A program made the translations under genes and the position numbers. This document shows, piece after piece, positions 8,645 through 17,033 of a stretch of 64,000 nt of DNA (position 1 is its first letter; each line of letters starts with the position of its first letter). Origin of the DNA: Photobacterium profundum (GTDB lineage: Bacteria > Pseudomonadota > Gammaproteobacteria > Enterobacterales > Vibrionaceae); contig NZ_PYOD01000016.1 of the NCBI RefSeq assembly GCF_003026285.1, forward strand, positions 1 through 64,000. Reading direction: 5' to 3'. The notes beneath the pieces were generated by a model. The model made no database searches, was not told the DNA's origin, and worked only from the letters and a program-made list of their open reading frames with translations.

Positions 8645-9958
8645 TTATTGTTGCTTCTGTGATTGTGGATGACGTCGGTTATTATTACGAGGACGTGATT
8701 GTCCTTGACCCTGACGGTTTCCATTAGGACGACGGTTTCCACCTTGACGCGGCGTTCGCTGAAGGCGAAGCGGTGCTGGTAGCTCGTCTAACAATGCTTC
8801 AGAGTTATACTTTGATAATGGAATTGGGTGTTCAATGTAAGTTTCGATAGCAGGAAGGTTAATTGCGTATTCTTCACATGCAAAACTAATTGAATTACCG
8901 CTTTCGCCTGCACGACCAGTACGACCGATACGGTGTACGTAATCTTCAGCATCATCAGGTAGGTCGTAATTATAAACGTGTGTTACTTGTGGAATATGTA
9001 AACCACGAGCAGCCACATCGGTTGCCACTAGAATATCAATCTCACCTTGGGTGAACTGTTCTAGAATACGAACACGTTTTTTCTGCGGTACATCGCCATT
9101 CAATAGACCAACACGGTGGTTATCGGCAGCTAGGTGACCCCAGATGTCTTCACAACGGTGCTTTGTATTAGCAAAGATTATAGCGCGATCTGGCCACTCT
9201 TCTTCGATTAGAGTCTGTAGAAGGCGCATTTTTTCCTGATTTGAAGGATAGAAAAGCTCTTCTTGAATACGATGTCCCGTTTTTTGATCCGGTTCAACAA
9301 CCACACTTTCAGGGCTGTTCATGTGTTCGAATGCGAGTTCTTTTACACGGTAAGACAATGTTGCCGAGAACAACATGTTCAAACGTGCTTTAGGTGCTGG
9401 CATGCGACGGAACAAAAAGCGAATGTCTTTAATAAAACCTAAATCGAACATACGATCGGCTTCATCAAGTACAACCACCTGAATAGAGGCTAAGTCGATA
9501 ACACGCTGCTTGTAGAAATCGATAATACGACCACAAGTACCGATAAGGATATCAACGCCTTCAGCAAATACTTTCTGTTGCTTTTCATACGCTTCACCAC
9601 CGTATGCTAGACCAGCTTTTAGACCGGTGCTTGCAAGTAATGGCGCGGCATCATTGTAAATCTGGATAGCCAGTTCACGGGTTGGTGCCATGATTATAGC
9701 GCGAGGCTGGTTAGTTTTGCGCTCATCCGATGCCGGATTGAGAAGCAAATGATTAAAAGTCGCGGTCAAAAAGGCTAGGGTTTTCCCCGTACCTGTTTGA
9801 GCCTGACCTGCGATGTCTTGGCCGGTGAGCACAACCGGCAATGCTAAAGCTTGGATCGGGGTACAATTATGAAACCCTTGTGCGTCCAGTCCTTGTAAAA
9901 CCGTAGGCTCTAAACCTAGGTCAGCAAATTTCTGCTCTGTGATGTGAGTCGTCTTCAT
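8645..9958 (-). CDS. rhlB: DEAD-box ATP-dependent RNA helicase RhlB
   Basis: RNA-unwinding subunit of the RNA degradosome, which feeds structured RNA to PNPase. The 437-residue protein has the Q motif, Walker A AQTGTGKT (about 53-60), the DEAD box VVLDEADRMFDLGF, SAT (LFSATLSYRV), and the C-terminal helicase motifs ATDVAARGLHIP and HRIGRTGRAG. It ends in a low-complexity tail rich in Arg, Asn, Gln and Gly (about residues 403-437), likely disordered RNA-binding sequence. It is the first gene of the rhlB-gppA operon. Confidence 0.95.
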   Translation of the reverse strand: MKTTHITEQKFADLGLEPTVLQGLDAQGFHNCTPIQALALPVVLTGQDIAGQAQTGTGKTLAFLTATFNHLLLNPASDERKTNQPRAIIMAPTRELAIQIYNDAAPLLASTGLKAGLAYGGEAYEKQQKVFAEGVDILIGTCGRIIDFYKQRVIDLASIQVVVLDEADRMFDLGFIKDIRFLFRRMPAPKARLNMLFSATLSYRVKELAFEHMNSPESVVVEPDQKTGHRIQEELFYPSNQEKMRLLQTLIEEEWPDRAIIFANTKHRCEDIWGHLAADNHRVGLLNGDVPQKKRVRILEQFTQGEIDILVATDVAARGLHIPQVTHVYNYDLPDDAEDYVHRIGRTGRAGESGNSISFACEEYAINLPAIETYIEHPIPLSKYNSEALLDELPAPLRLQRTPRQGGNRRPNGNRQGQGQSRPRNNNRRHPQSQKQQ

Positions 9959-10071
9959 TCGTATAGAATATCAGCTTAGGGTTGCAATACGAAACGTATT
10001 CCATTCAAATAGGGCAACGATTTGCTGGTTAAAAATAAAATCAGCTAAAAAATCAACCATTGGAGTGGAAG

Positions 10072-10398
10072 ATGAACGACAAGATTGTGCAGCTAACAGA
10101 CGCAACTTTTGACAGCGATGTAGTGAATGCTGCTGGTCCGGTACTGGTCGATTTTTGGGCTGAATGGTGTGGTCCTTGTAAAATGATCGCCCCAATTCTT
10201 GACGAAATCGCCAACGAGTACGAAGGTAAAGTGACGATCGGTAAATTAAATATTGATCAAAACGCAGCAACACCGCCAAAATTTGGCATTCGTGGCATCC
10301 CAACATTATTGCTTTTTAAAGATGGTAGTGTGGCAGCAACGAAAGTCGGGGCTCTTTCTAAGACCCAGCTAAAAGAGTTCCTTGACGCGAACTTATAA
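10072..10398 (+). CDS. trxA: thioredoxin 1
   Basis: General cytoplasmic protein-disulfide reductant of 108 residues, family length. The active site WCGPC follows VDFWAE at about residues 32-36, and the cis-proline loop IRGIPT is present. I chose the ATG at 10072, preceded by tggagtggaag; a TTG twelve bases upstream would add four residues and lies inside the ribosome-binding sequence. It is divergent from rhlB and upstream of rho. Confidence 0.97.
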   Translation: MNDKIVQLTDATFDSDVVNAAGPVLVDFWAEWCGPCKMIAPILDEIANEYEGKVTIGKLNIDQNAATPPKFGIRGIPTLLLFKDGSVAATKVGALSKTQLKEFLDANL

Positions 10399-10446
10399 GC
10401 AGCTTTGTGTGAACTATGTGCAATTTCTCAGTTGTACATAGTTTGT

Positions 10447-10469
10447 CTTCCGTCTATGCTAGACGGAAG
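10447..10469 (+). promoter_or_regulatory. hairpin in the rho leader region
   Basis: A perfect ten-pair stem (cttccgtcta / tagacggaag) with a three-base loop, with no T-run after it. It lies 50 bases after trxA and 126 bases before the rho start. It may protect the trxA 3' end or form part of the autoregulated rho leader; the sequence alone does not decide. Confidence 0.4.
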
Positions 10470-10594
10470 GAATCTTTAGTGCTAACGTAATGCACATAAA
10501 TTGCTATTCCGTTCATTTCTTGACCAGCCCCTTGGTCAACTCTATCTTAAACTAAAATAGAACCCCGATTTTGACAGACAAGAAACCCACCACT

Positions 10595-11860
10595 ATGAAT
10601 CTTACAGAACTGAAGAACCAACCTATTCCAAAGTTGGTCGCACTTGGCGAAAGCTTGGGCCTAGAGAATCTAGCGCGCTTGAGAAAACAAGACATTATCT
10701 TCTCTATTCTCAAACAACACGCGAAAGGTGGTGAGGATATTTTTGGCGATGGTGTTCTAGAAATCCTTCAAGATGGCTTCGGCTTCCTTCGCTCTTCAGA
10801 TAGTTCTTACCTTGCTGGCCCTGATGATATTTATGTATCTCCAAGCCAGATTCGTCGTTTCAACCTTCGTACTGGCGATACTGTTGCCGGAAAGATTCGT
10901 CCACCGAAAGATGGCGAACGCTATTTTGCACTACTTAAAGTAAATGCAGTTAACTACGACAAACCAGACAACGCACGTAATAAGATCTTATTTGAAAACC
11001 TGACGCCACTGCACGCGAACGATCGTATGCGCATGGAGCGTGGTAACGGCTCGACGGAAGATATCACTGCACGTGTTCTTGATTTAGCATCTCCGATTGG
11101 TAAAGGTCAGCGTGGTCTGATTGTTGCTCCGCCTAAAGCGGGTAAAACCATTTTGCTTCAAAACATTGCGCAAAGTATTGCCCACAACCACCCTGAGTGT
11201 GAGTTGATGGTTTTACTTATCGATGAGCGCCCGGAAGAAGTAACCGAGATGCAACGCCTCGTTAAAGGTGAAGTTATTGCATCAACGTTTGATGAGCCAG
11301 CTTCACGTCACGTTCAAGTGGCAGAAATGGTTATCGAGAAAGCAAAACGTCTTGTTGAACACAAGAAAGATGTTGTTATCCTGCTTGACTCAATTACTCG
11401 TCTAGCGCGTGCATACAACACTGTTGTTCCTTCATCTGGTAAGGTACTAACAGGTGGTGTTGATGCTAATGCCCTTCACCGTCCTAAGCGTTTCTTCGGT
11501 GCGGCACGTAATGTTGAAGAAGGTGGCAGCTTAACAATCATCGCGACAGCATTAGTTGATACCGGCTCTAAGATGGATGAAGTTATCTACGAAGAGTTTA
11601 AAGGTACAGGTAACATGGAATTGCACCTATCTCGTAAGATTGCTGAGAAACGTGTATTCCCTGCGATTGACTTCAACCGCTCTGGTACTCGTCGTGAAGA
11701 GTTATTGGCTAAACCTGACGAATTACAGAAAATGTGGATCCTGCGTAAGATTGTTCACCCAATGGGCGAAACAGACAGCATGGAATTTCTGATCGACAAA
11801 CTGTCTATGACGAAGACGAATAATGAATTCTTTGACGCAATGCGTCGTCAGAAATCATAA
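10595..11860 (+). CDS. rho: transcription termination factor Rho
   Basis: Hexameric RNA-dependent ATPase that terminates transcripts at C-rich sites. 421 residues from the chosen ATG. Domains: N-terminal helix bundle (MNLTELKN...), cold-shock RNA-binding fold (GFLRSSDSSYLAG near 72-84), and RecA-like motor with Walker A APPKAGKT (about 179-186) and Walker B VVILLDSITRLARAYN. A TTG 24 bases upstream would add eight residues unlike the family N-terminus, so the ATG giving MNLTELKN is preferred although it lacks an obvious ribosome-binding site. The gene is followed by an intrinsic terminator. Confidence 0.97.
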   Translation: MNLTELKNQPIPKLVALGESLGLENLARLRKQDIIFSILKQHAKGGEDIFGDGVLEILQDGFGFLRSSDSSYLAGPDDIYVSPSQIRRFNLRTGDTVAGKIRPPKDGERYFALLKVNAVNYDKPDNARNKILFENLTPLHANDRMRMERGNGSTEDITARVLDLASPIGKGQRGLIVAPPKAGKTILLQNIAQSIAHNHPECELMVLLIDERPEEVTEMQRLVKGEVIASTFDEPASRHVQVAEMVIEKAKRLVEHKKDVVILLDSITRLARAYNTVVPSSGKVLTGGVDANALHRPKRFFGAARNVEEGGSLTIIATALVDTGSKMDEVIYEEFKGTGNMELHLSRKIAEKRVFPAIDFNRSGTRREELLAKPDELQKMWILRKIVHPMGETDSMEFLIDKLSMTKTNNEFFDAMRRQKS

Positions 11861-11887
11861 TCGAAACTGTTTACGTCACAGTTTGAT

Positions 11888-11914
11888 AAAACGCCACCTT
11901 GTGTGGCGTTTTTT
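11888..11914 (+). terminator. rho terminator
   Basis: aaaacgccac / gtggcgtttttt hairpin 28 bases after the rho stop. Confidence 0.93.
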
Positions 11915-12144
11915 ATGGGACAAAATTCCGGCATACTGCAACGGTAAGATCAAAAATCAAACAGTATTCAATTAGTTGCGCATTCAGTTGAGAGTACATT
12001 TCATAGGATTGAAATTTGTCTCTGGTTTGAATTTACAATATGCTCAATTTCATTGAATCAATACAACCTTACGACATATGAAAGCATCAGGATGGTCATC
12101 GTATGAATACGTTAAAAGGTTGTCCTTTCTATTTAGGAGGCAAC

Positions 12145-13140
12145 ATGCGACAAGGAATGTGCATGGTCGTCTTGCTACTTGCAGGATGTGTTCAATCTGC
12201 ATTAGCGGTTGAGATTACTGAAACAAAAGTTAATGAGGTTTCGATATCACCTCAAGTGGTCAATCGTGCTGCGGCATTAATTAAATTATATGAGAAGAGT
12301 GATTTTCGTGCCCTCGAATTTAATCTTTCCCAAATATCGTCATTGAAGCAAGAAGCGGTTCGTAGTCAGATTATTCAACACGCTGTGAGTTATGATCAGC
12401 TTGATCAAGATAAAGCGAACTGGCTACAAGTTCAGGCTGAGCGTCAATCGAACTTTTCGATTATTGAGCAGGGTGATGGATACCTAGTGACGAAAGCTGC
12501 ATTTCCATACGGAACCCAAGCTCGAAAGTTAGTACTTCATTGGCAGCAGACATTGCTAGCCGATAAAATGGTGACCCAAGCCGAAGAGGGTTCACTCGTA
12601 CTATCAAAATGGCTCGCTGGTGATATTTTTCATCAAAAAGAACAACGTGATATCTTCCTTGAAAAGTTACCTGAGCTTTCACCTACAGCACTTAATAAAT
12701 TAGTGGCTCAATTCTCTTCTGATTCCCAATTGATGTGGTTGCCTGATAACGCGATCATTGCCAGCTTAGCGAAGCAAACCGGTGACGAGTCTATGTATCG
12801 CCTATTATGGCGGCGTCGTACGGACCAATACAGCCAAGCAGAGCTTACTCGCTTAGTGAATAAGGCCCCCGAGCCTCAAGCGATTGAACAATTAATGGCT
12901 GCAACCAGTAACCCGTCATTAAAGCAACAAGCCTACCGTTCGTTAGTGTTATTAAAACCTATGCCACCACAGACTCGTGAATTCCTACAAGGGAAGCTCA
13001 ATGAAGTGGATGATGGAAAAGTTGTTGCCGTGCAGTTAGCTCAACAGGGTTATGGCAGTTGGCTAGAACAATTGGCTGAATCCAGTGGTAATAAGGTATT
13101 ACAAAAAAACTTACAATCGGCATTGGCTAATTTACCTTAA
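12145..13140 (+). CDS. exported protein of unknown function, possible lipoprotein
   Basis: I do not recognise this family. The chosen ATG has an excellent ribosome-binding site (aggaggcaac); a longer frame starting at 12103 is less likely. The 331-residue product starts MRQGMCMVVLLLAGC, a hydrophobic export signal. LLAGC could be a lipobox, or signal peptidase I may cut after ALA eight residues later. The rest is soluble and alpha-helical, rich in Gln and Leu, with short helical repeats towards the C-terminus (e.g. KQQAYRSLVLLKPMP, EVDDGKVVAVQLAQQGYG) reminiscent of HEAT-like proteins. It stands alone between rho and ubiD. A periplasmic or outer-membrane-associated location is inferred from the signal only. 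Confidence 0.75.
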   Translation: MRQGMCMVVLLLAGCVQSALAVEITETKVNEVSISPQVVNRAAALIKLYEKSDFRALEFNLSQISSLKQEAVRSQIIQHAVSYDQLDQDKANWLQVQAERQSNFSIIEQGDGYLVTKAAFPYGTQARKLVLHWQQTLLADKMVTQAEEGSLVLSKWLAGDIFHQKEQRDIFLEKLPELSPTALNKLVAQFSSDSQLMWLPDNAIIASLAKQTGDESMYRLLWRRRTDQYSQAELTRLVNKAPEPQAIEQLMAATSNPSLKQQAYRSLVLLKPMPPQTREFLQGKLNEVDDGKVVAVQLAQQGYGSWLEQLAESSGNKVLQKNLQSALANLP

Positions 13141-13328
13141 TACCTTGTATGAGCAGATTACATGTTTTGTTACCGCAAACGCTTGGTGCTTATTCTGGTA
13201 TTCAGAGGTAAGAACCGTGTGTTCAAGTTAACAAATCGTTATAATGTCGCTAATTTGATGGAAAATAGTCGTCATGTTTTACATGACACCAACGCTATTT
13301 AATCTTTTATTGGCAACGGGTAGCCCCT

Positions 13329-15224
13329 ATGAAATTTAAGGATCTGCGAGACTTTATTGATTACCTCGAACAAGAAGGTCAATTAAAGCGCATTAAGCAG
13401 CCTATCGATCCAAATCAGGAAATCACTGAAATCTGTGATCGCACTTTACGTGCGGGTGGTCCAGCATTACTGTTTGAAAACCCTATTGGTTATGATATTC
13501 CGATACTCGCGAATCTTTTTGGCACCCCTGAACGCGTAGCTATGGGCATGGGTCGCCAAGACGTTGAAGAGTTACGTGAAGTCGGAAAATTGCTTGCTTA
13601 CTTAAAAGAACCTGAGCCCCCTCGCGGTTTTCGGGATGCCATGGATAAGCTTCCCGTGTTCAAACAAGTATTGAACATGCCAACGAAACGTCTGCGTAAA
13701 GCGCCTTGTCAGCAAGTGATCTGGGAAGGTGACGATGTTGATTTAGATAAAATCCCAGTAATGAGCTGTTGGCCTGATGATGTCGCACCACTGCTAACAT
13801 GGGGCTTAACGATTACCAAAGGGCCGAATAAACCTCGTCAGAACTTGGGTATTTATCGCCAACAAAAAATTGCAAAAAATAAAATCATTATGCGTTGGTT
13901 AGCTCACCGTGGTGGTGCGTTAGATCTGCGTGACTGGATGGACACTCACCCTGGCGAACCGTTTCCTATTTCTGTGGCTTTTGGTGCTGATCCTGCGACA
14001 ATTCTGGGTGCGGTTACCCCGGTGCCAGATACCTTATCTGAGTATGCATTTGCAGGCTTGCTACGTGGTAGCAAAACGGAAGTAATAAAAAGCATTAGTA
14101 ACGACTTAGATATACCAGCAAGTGCTGAAATTGTGCTTGAAGGCTACATCGATCCTAATGAATTTGCAGATGAAGGTCCGTATGGTGACCACACGGGTTA
14201 CTACAACGAAGTTGAACGTCATCATGTGTTTACCATTACGCATATAACGATGCGTGAAGACCCTATCTATCACAGTACGTATACGGGACGCCCGCCTGAT
14301 GAGCCTGCAGTATTAGGGGTCGCACTAAACGAAGTTTTTGTGCCTATTTTGCAAAAGCAGTTCCCCGAAATTGTGGATTTTTACTTACCGCCTGAAGGTT
14401 GTTCGTACCGCATGGCCGTCGTAACAATGAAAAAACAATATCCGGGTCATGCGAAACGCGTGATGATGGGGGTGTGGTCTTTTTTACGTCAGTTTATGTA
14501 CACAAAATTTGTAATTGTCCTTGATGATGACGTGAACGCACGTGACTGGAATAGTGTTATTCAGGCTATGACAACAAGGATGGATCCGGTTCGTGATACT
14601 CTTCTGATAGAAAACACACCGATTGATTCACTCGACTTTGCATCTCCTGTTGTTGGTCTTGGCTCAAAGATGGGGCTTGATGCCACAATAAAGTGGGATG
14701 CTGAAACGGCGAGTACGCCTAGTGGAACCAGCCAGGTAAAACCGGATTTCAATATTGAAACGGGTACGCGCAGCTTACTCGGGCAATTTCCAGAGATTGT
14801 CGATTTCTATTTACCGCAAGAAGCAGATAAAAATAGTATGGCTATCGTGAGTATCAAAAAAGATGCTGCAGGCCATGCGACTCGAGTGATGGACGGAGTC
14901 TGGTCGTTTCTGAATCAGTTTACGGATGCGAAATTTGTGATTGTATGTGACGATGATGTCAATGTGCGCGATTGGAATGATGTTATTTGGGCGATAACTA
15001 CCCGAATGGATCCAAGCCGCGATACATTACTGATCGCCAATGCGCCGATAGATTCATTGGATCTTACTTCGCCTGTTGTCGGTTTAGGCTCTAAAATGGG
15101 ACTAGATGCGACCAATAAATGGCAAGGTGAAGCGGCTCGCGAATGGGGTACACCTATTACCAAAGATCCAGTAATCGTAGCAAAGGTGGATGCCATCTGG
15201 AACGAACTGGATATTTTAGATTAA
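13329..15224 (+). CDS. ubiD: 4-hydroxy-3-polyprenylbenzoate decarboxylase with duplicated C-terminal segment
   Basis: Prenylated-FMN-dependent decarboxylase of ubiquinone synthesis. Residues 1 to about 456 follow the enterobacterial enzyme closely, including the active-site segment DEGPYGDHTGYYN near 286 and the PPDEPAVLG stretch. The protein is 631 residues, about 130 longer than the E. coli enzyme. The extra length is a tandem repeat: residues 344-456 and 486-598 align without a gap, 84 of 113 identical, joined by a 29-residue Ser/Thr-rich linker. The reading frame is open throughout. By memory of E. coli UbiD, the first half of copy one and the second half of copy two look more conserved. 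Followed 19 bases later by a ferredoxin gene and then fre. Confidence 0.93.
   Translation: MKFKDLRDFIDYLEQEGQLKRIKQPIDPNQEITEICDRTLRAGGPALLFENPIGYDIPILANLFGTPERVAMGMGRQDVEELREVGKLLAYLKEPEPPRGFRDAMDKLPVFKQVLNMPTKRLRKAPCQQVIWEGDDVDLDKIPVMSCWPDDVAPLLTWGLTITKGPNKPRQNLGIYRQQKIAKNKIIMRWLAHRGGALDLRDWMDTHPGEPFPISVAFGADPATILGAVTPVPDTLSEYAFAGLLRGSKTEVIKSISNDLDIPASAEIVLEGYIDPNEFADEGPYGDHTGYYNEVERHHVFTITHITMREDPIYHSTYTGRPPDEPAVLGVALNEVFVPILQKQFPEIVDFYLPPEGCSYRMAVVTMKKQYPGHAKRVMMGVWSFLRQFMYTKFVIVLDDDVNARDWNSVIQAMTTRMDPVRDTLLIENTPIDSLDFASPVVGLGSKMGLDATIKWDAETASTPSGTSQVKPDFNIETGTRSLLGQFPEIVDFYLPQEADKNSMAIVSIKKDAAGHATRVMDGVWSFLNQFTDAKFVIVCDDDVNVRDWNDVIWAITTRMDPSRDTLLIANAPIDSLDLTSPVVGLGSKMGLDATNKWQGEAAREWGTPITKDPVIVAKVDAIWNELDILD
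14358..14696 (+). repeat. ubiD: UbiD internal repeat, copy 1
   Basis: Codons 344-456 of ubiD, from QFPEIVDFYLP to MGLDATIKW. It is repeated in the same frame 426 bases later with 84 of 113 residues identical. The DNA has diverged (for example in codon choice within QFPEIVDFYLP), so the duplication is old. Confidence 0.93.
14784..15122 (+). repeat. ubiD: UbiD internal repeat, copy 2
   Basis: Codons 486-598 of ubiD, gapless against copy 1. Differences cluster at the N-terminal third (QEADKNSMA against PEGCSYRMA). The normal UbiD C-terminal tail (AREWGTPITKDP...) follows this copy only. Confidence 0.93.
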
Positions 15225-15243
15225 CTATTTAGGTTAATTCACG

Positions 15244-15525
15244 ATGTCAGAAACTGAAACGAAGCATCAAATACACCTATTGCCTCATGATCTTGTTTTT
15301 ATTGCCAGCGAGCAAGAAACGATCTTAGAGGCAGCGCTCAACGCAGGTGTTGCTTTCCCTAACCGTTGTCAGGTTGGAGCATGTGCGATGTGTATGTGCC
15401 AAAAAGTTTCTGGCGAGATAAGCTACCAACTAGAGCCTATGCTTACAGAGAAAGAGCAGGCGCAAGGTTGGATGTTTACCTGTCAGGCCGTCGCGCAGAG
15501 CGATGTGGTTTTACAGTTAGATTAG
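15244..15525 (+). CDS. plant-type [2Fe-2S] ferredoxin
   Basis: A 93-residue electron carrier with the cluster motif NRCQVGACAMCMC (CxxxxCxxC, about residues 41-52) and the fourth ligand in MFTCQ near residue 83. This is the plant/adrenodoxin-like arrangement seen in reductase arms of oxygenases. It lies between ubiD and fre, with 19 bases to ubiD and nine to fre, so the three are probably one operon. Together with the flavin reductase downstream it could form a split electron-transfer chain (NAD(P)H to flavin to FeS) for ubiquinone hydroxylation or prenyl-FMN maturation; that link is inference. Confidence 0.88.
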   Translation: MSETETKHQIHLLPHDLVFIASEQETILEAALNAGVAFPNRCQVGACAMCMCQKVSGEISYQLEPMLTEKEQAQGWMFTCQAVAQSDVVLQLD

Positions 15526-15534
15526 AGGAATATA

Positions 15535-16263
15535 ATGTCAGCGATAACAGCAATGCCCACCAAATGTGAAGTGACGTCAGTAGAGCCACTTGCCTGCAAT
15601 ACATTTCGTATTCTGCTAAAGCCAGAACAGAATGTTGATTATAAAGCGGGTCAGTATCTACTCGCGGTAATGGGTGAGAAAGATAAGCGTCCATTTTCGA
15701 TAGCAAGCAGCCCTTGCCGTGACGGTGAGCTTGAATTACATATTGGCGCTGCAGAACATAACCCTTATGCGATTGAAGTGGTTGAAACCATGAAGACAGC
15801 GTTAGCAAATGGTACAACCGTTGAAATTGAAGCACCGCATGGTGATGCTTGGGTTCGTGATGATAGCGATAAGCCGTTATTGATGATTGCTGGTGGTACG
15901 GGCTTTTCTTATGTACGTAGTATCTTAGATAACTGCTTAAGCCGTGGTGTTACTCAACCTATCTTTGTCTATTGGGGGGGGCGTGATGCTTGTCAGCTTT
16001 ATGCGCACGATGAACTGCAAGCATTAGCGAAACAGCACAGTAACCTTACCTATATACCTGTCGTTGAAGATGCACCGAAAGAGTGGGTTGGTAAAACAGG
16101 GAATGTACTAGAAGCCGTTAGCAATGATTTTGTTAGTCTATCAGCGTACGATATTTATTTGTGTGGTCGTTTTGAAATGGCTGGCGCGGCTCGTGAGCAA
16201 TTTACGGCAGAAAAAGGTGCAGATCGCGAGCGTATGTTTGCTGATGCATTTGCATTTATTTAA
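15535..16263 (+). CDS. fre: NAD(P)H-flavin reductase
   Basis: Supplies reduced flavin (FMNH2, riboflavin) to oxidoreductases; LuxG of luminous bacteria is a paralogue. The 242-residue protein has the flavin-binding RPFSIAS motif (about 44-50), the nucleotide-binding GGTGFSYVRSIL (about 120-131), YWGGR, and the DIYLCGRFEMA and DAFAFI ending typical of Fre. The start at 15535 has gaggaat before it. Third gene of the ubiD-ferredoxin-fre cluster. With no lux genes beside it, Fre is the better name than LuxG. Confidence 0.93.
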   Translation: MSAITAMPTKCEVTSVEPLACNTFRILLKPEQNVDYKAGQYLLAVMGEKDKRPFSIASSPCRDGELELHIGAAEHNPYAIEVVETMKTALANGTTVEIEAPHGDAWVRDDSDKPLLMIAGGTGFSYVRSILDNCLSRGVTQPIFVYWGGRDACQLYAHDELQALAKQHSNLTYIPVVEDAPKEWVGKTGNVLEAVSNDFVSLSAYDIYLCGRFEMAGAAREQFTAEKGADRERMFADAFAFI

Positions 16264-16329
16264 CGGGAAAACAGGGTTGGATTAGCTCCTGAACCAACAA
16301 CTGCGTTAGCTTATCTATGAATACCAGAA

Positions 16330-16357
16330 GGCGAGATCACCGATCTCGCTTTTTTTA
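16330..16357. terminator. terminator between fre and asnC
   Basis: ggcgagatc / gatctcgc stem with an acc loop and a T7 run on the + strand, 67 bases after fre. Confidence 0.9.
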
Positions 16358-16414
16358 TTTTATGTGTGCTGATCTAGTTATATCACTGAAAAATAGCGCG
16401 GCATTGGGCTGGCG

Positions 16415-16888
16415 CTAAGGTTTCACATTGCGGTTGATTGGGTTCTGTAGCGAAATTAATGTTTCAGTCGATTGCACTTCATCGATAGCTTGAAGCTTAT
16501 CAATGAGTACATATTGCAACTCTTCAATCGAATGGCACATCAGTTTAACGAAAATGTTATAAGCTCCTGTGGTGTAATATGCCTCAACGACTTCATCCAA
16601 TTCTTTCAGTTTTTCTATAGCTGAATGGTAATCGCGTGCAGCATTTAAATTAATACCAATAAAACAACATACGTCATAGCCCAATAATTTAGGGTTTACC
16701 ATCACTTCTGTTCCTGTGATGATTTCTGATGTACGCATTTTTTCTACCCGAACGTGCACGGTAGCCGGGCTTACATTAAAACGTTTTGCCATTTCGGCAT
16801 AAGGTATTCTGGCATCATGCATTAAGGCTTTTAAAATATCGCGGTCTAAGTCATCAATTCGAGGGTGCTGGGTCATGATTTTCGTCAA
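16415..16888 (-). CDS. asnC: Lrp/AsnC-family regulator, AsnC
   Basis: Asparagine-responsive DNA-binding regulator, classically the activator of asnA. N-terminal winged helix-turn-helix (LDRDILKALMHDARIPYAEMAK, SPATVHVRVEKM) and C-terminal RAM ligand-binding domain (YDVCCFIGINL, DEVVEAYYTTGAYNIF). Resemblance to E. coli AsnC extends to the last residues (ISLQNPINRNVKP), much closer than to Lrp. The frame gives 157 residues; a second ATG at codon 5 (MTQHPRID) may be the true start. The usual neighbour asnA is not in the window. Confidence 0.92.
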   Translation of the reverse strand: MTKIMTQHPRIDDLDRDILKALMHDARIPYAEMAKRFNVSPATVHVRVEKMRTSEIITGTEVMVNPKLLGYDVCCFIGINLNAARDYHSAIEKLKELDEVVEAYYTTGAYNIFVKLMCHSIEELQYVLIDKLQAIDEVQSTETLISLQNPINRNVKP

Positions 16889-17033
16889 TCCATTGTTTAT
16901 ACGTAACAGCTCATATCTTATACTGGTTTAAATCCCAGATTCATACCTAACAATAAAATAGAGTTATAAGCACTGTAAAGGAATGACAGTGCTCAGTGGC
17001 TGATTCACCTCATTCCAGGTAACCAGGATCCTG

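Noticed and set aside
13329..15224. Frameshift or assembly artefact explaining the long UbiD
   Set aside because: The two copies differ at 29 of 113 residues and the linker is open in frame, so this is an old duplication rather than a sequencing duplication.
15535..16263. LuxG of a lux operon
   Set aside because: No luxCDABE genes lie nearby and the gene is in the ubiD-ferredoxin cluster; Fre fits better.
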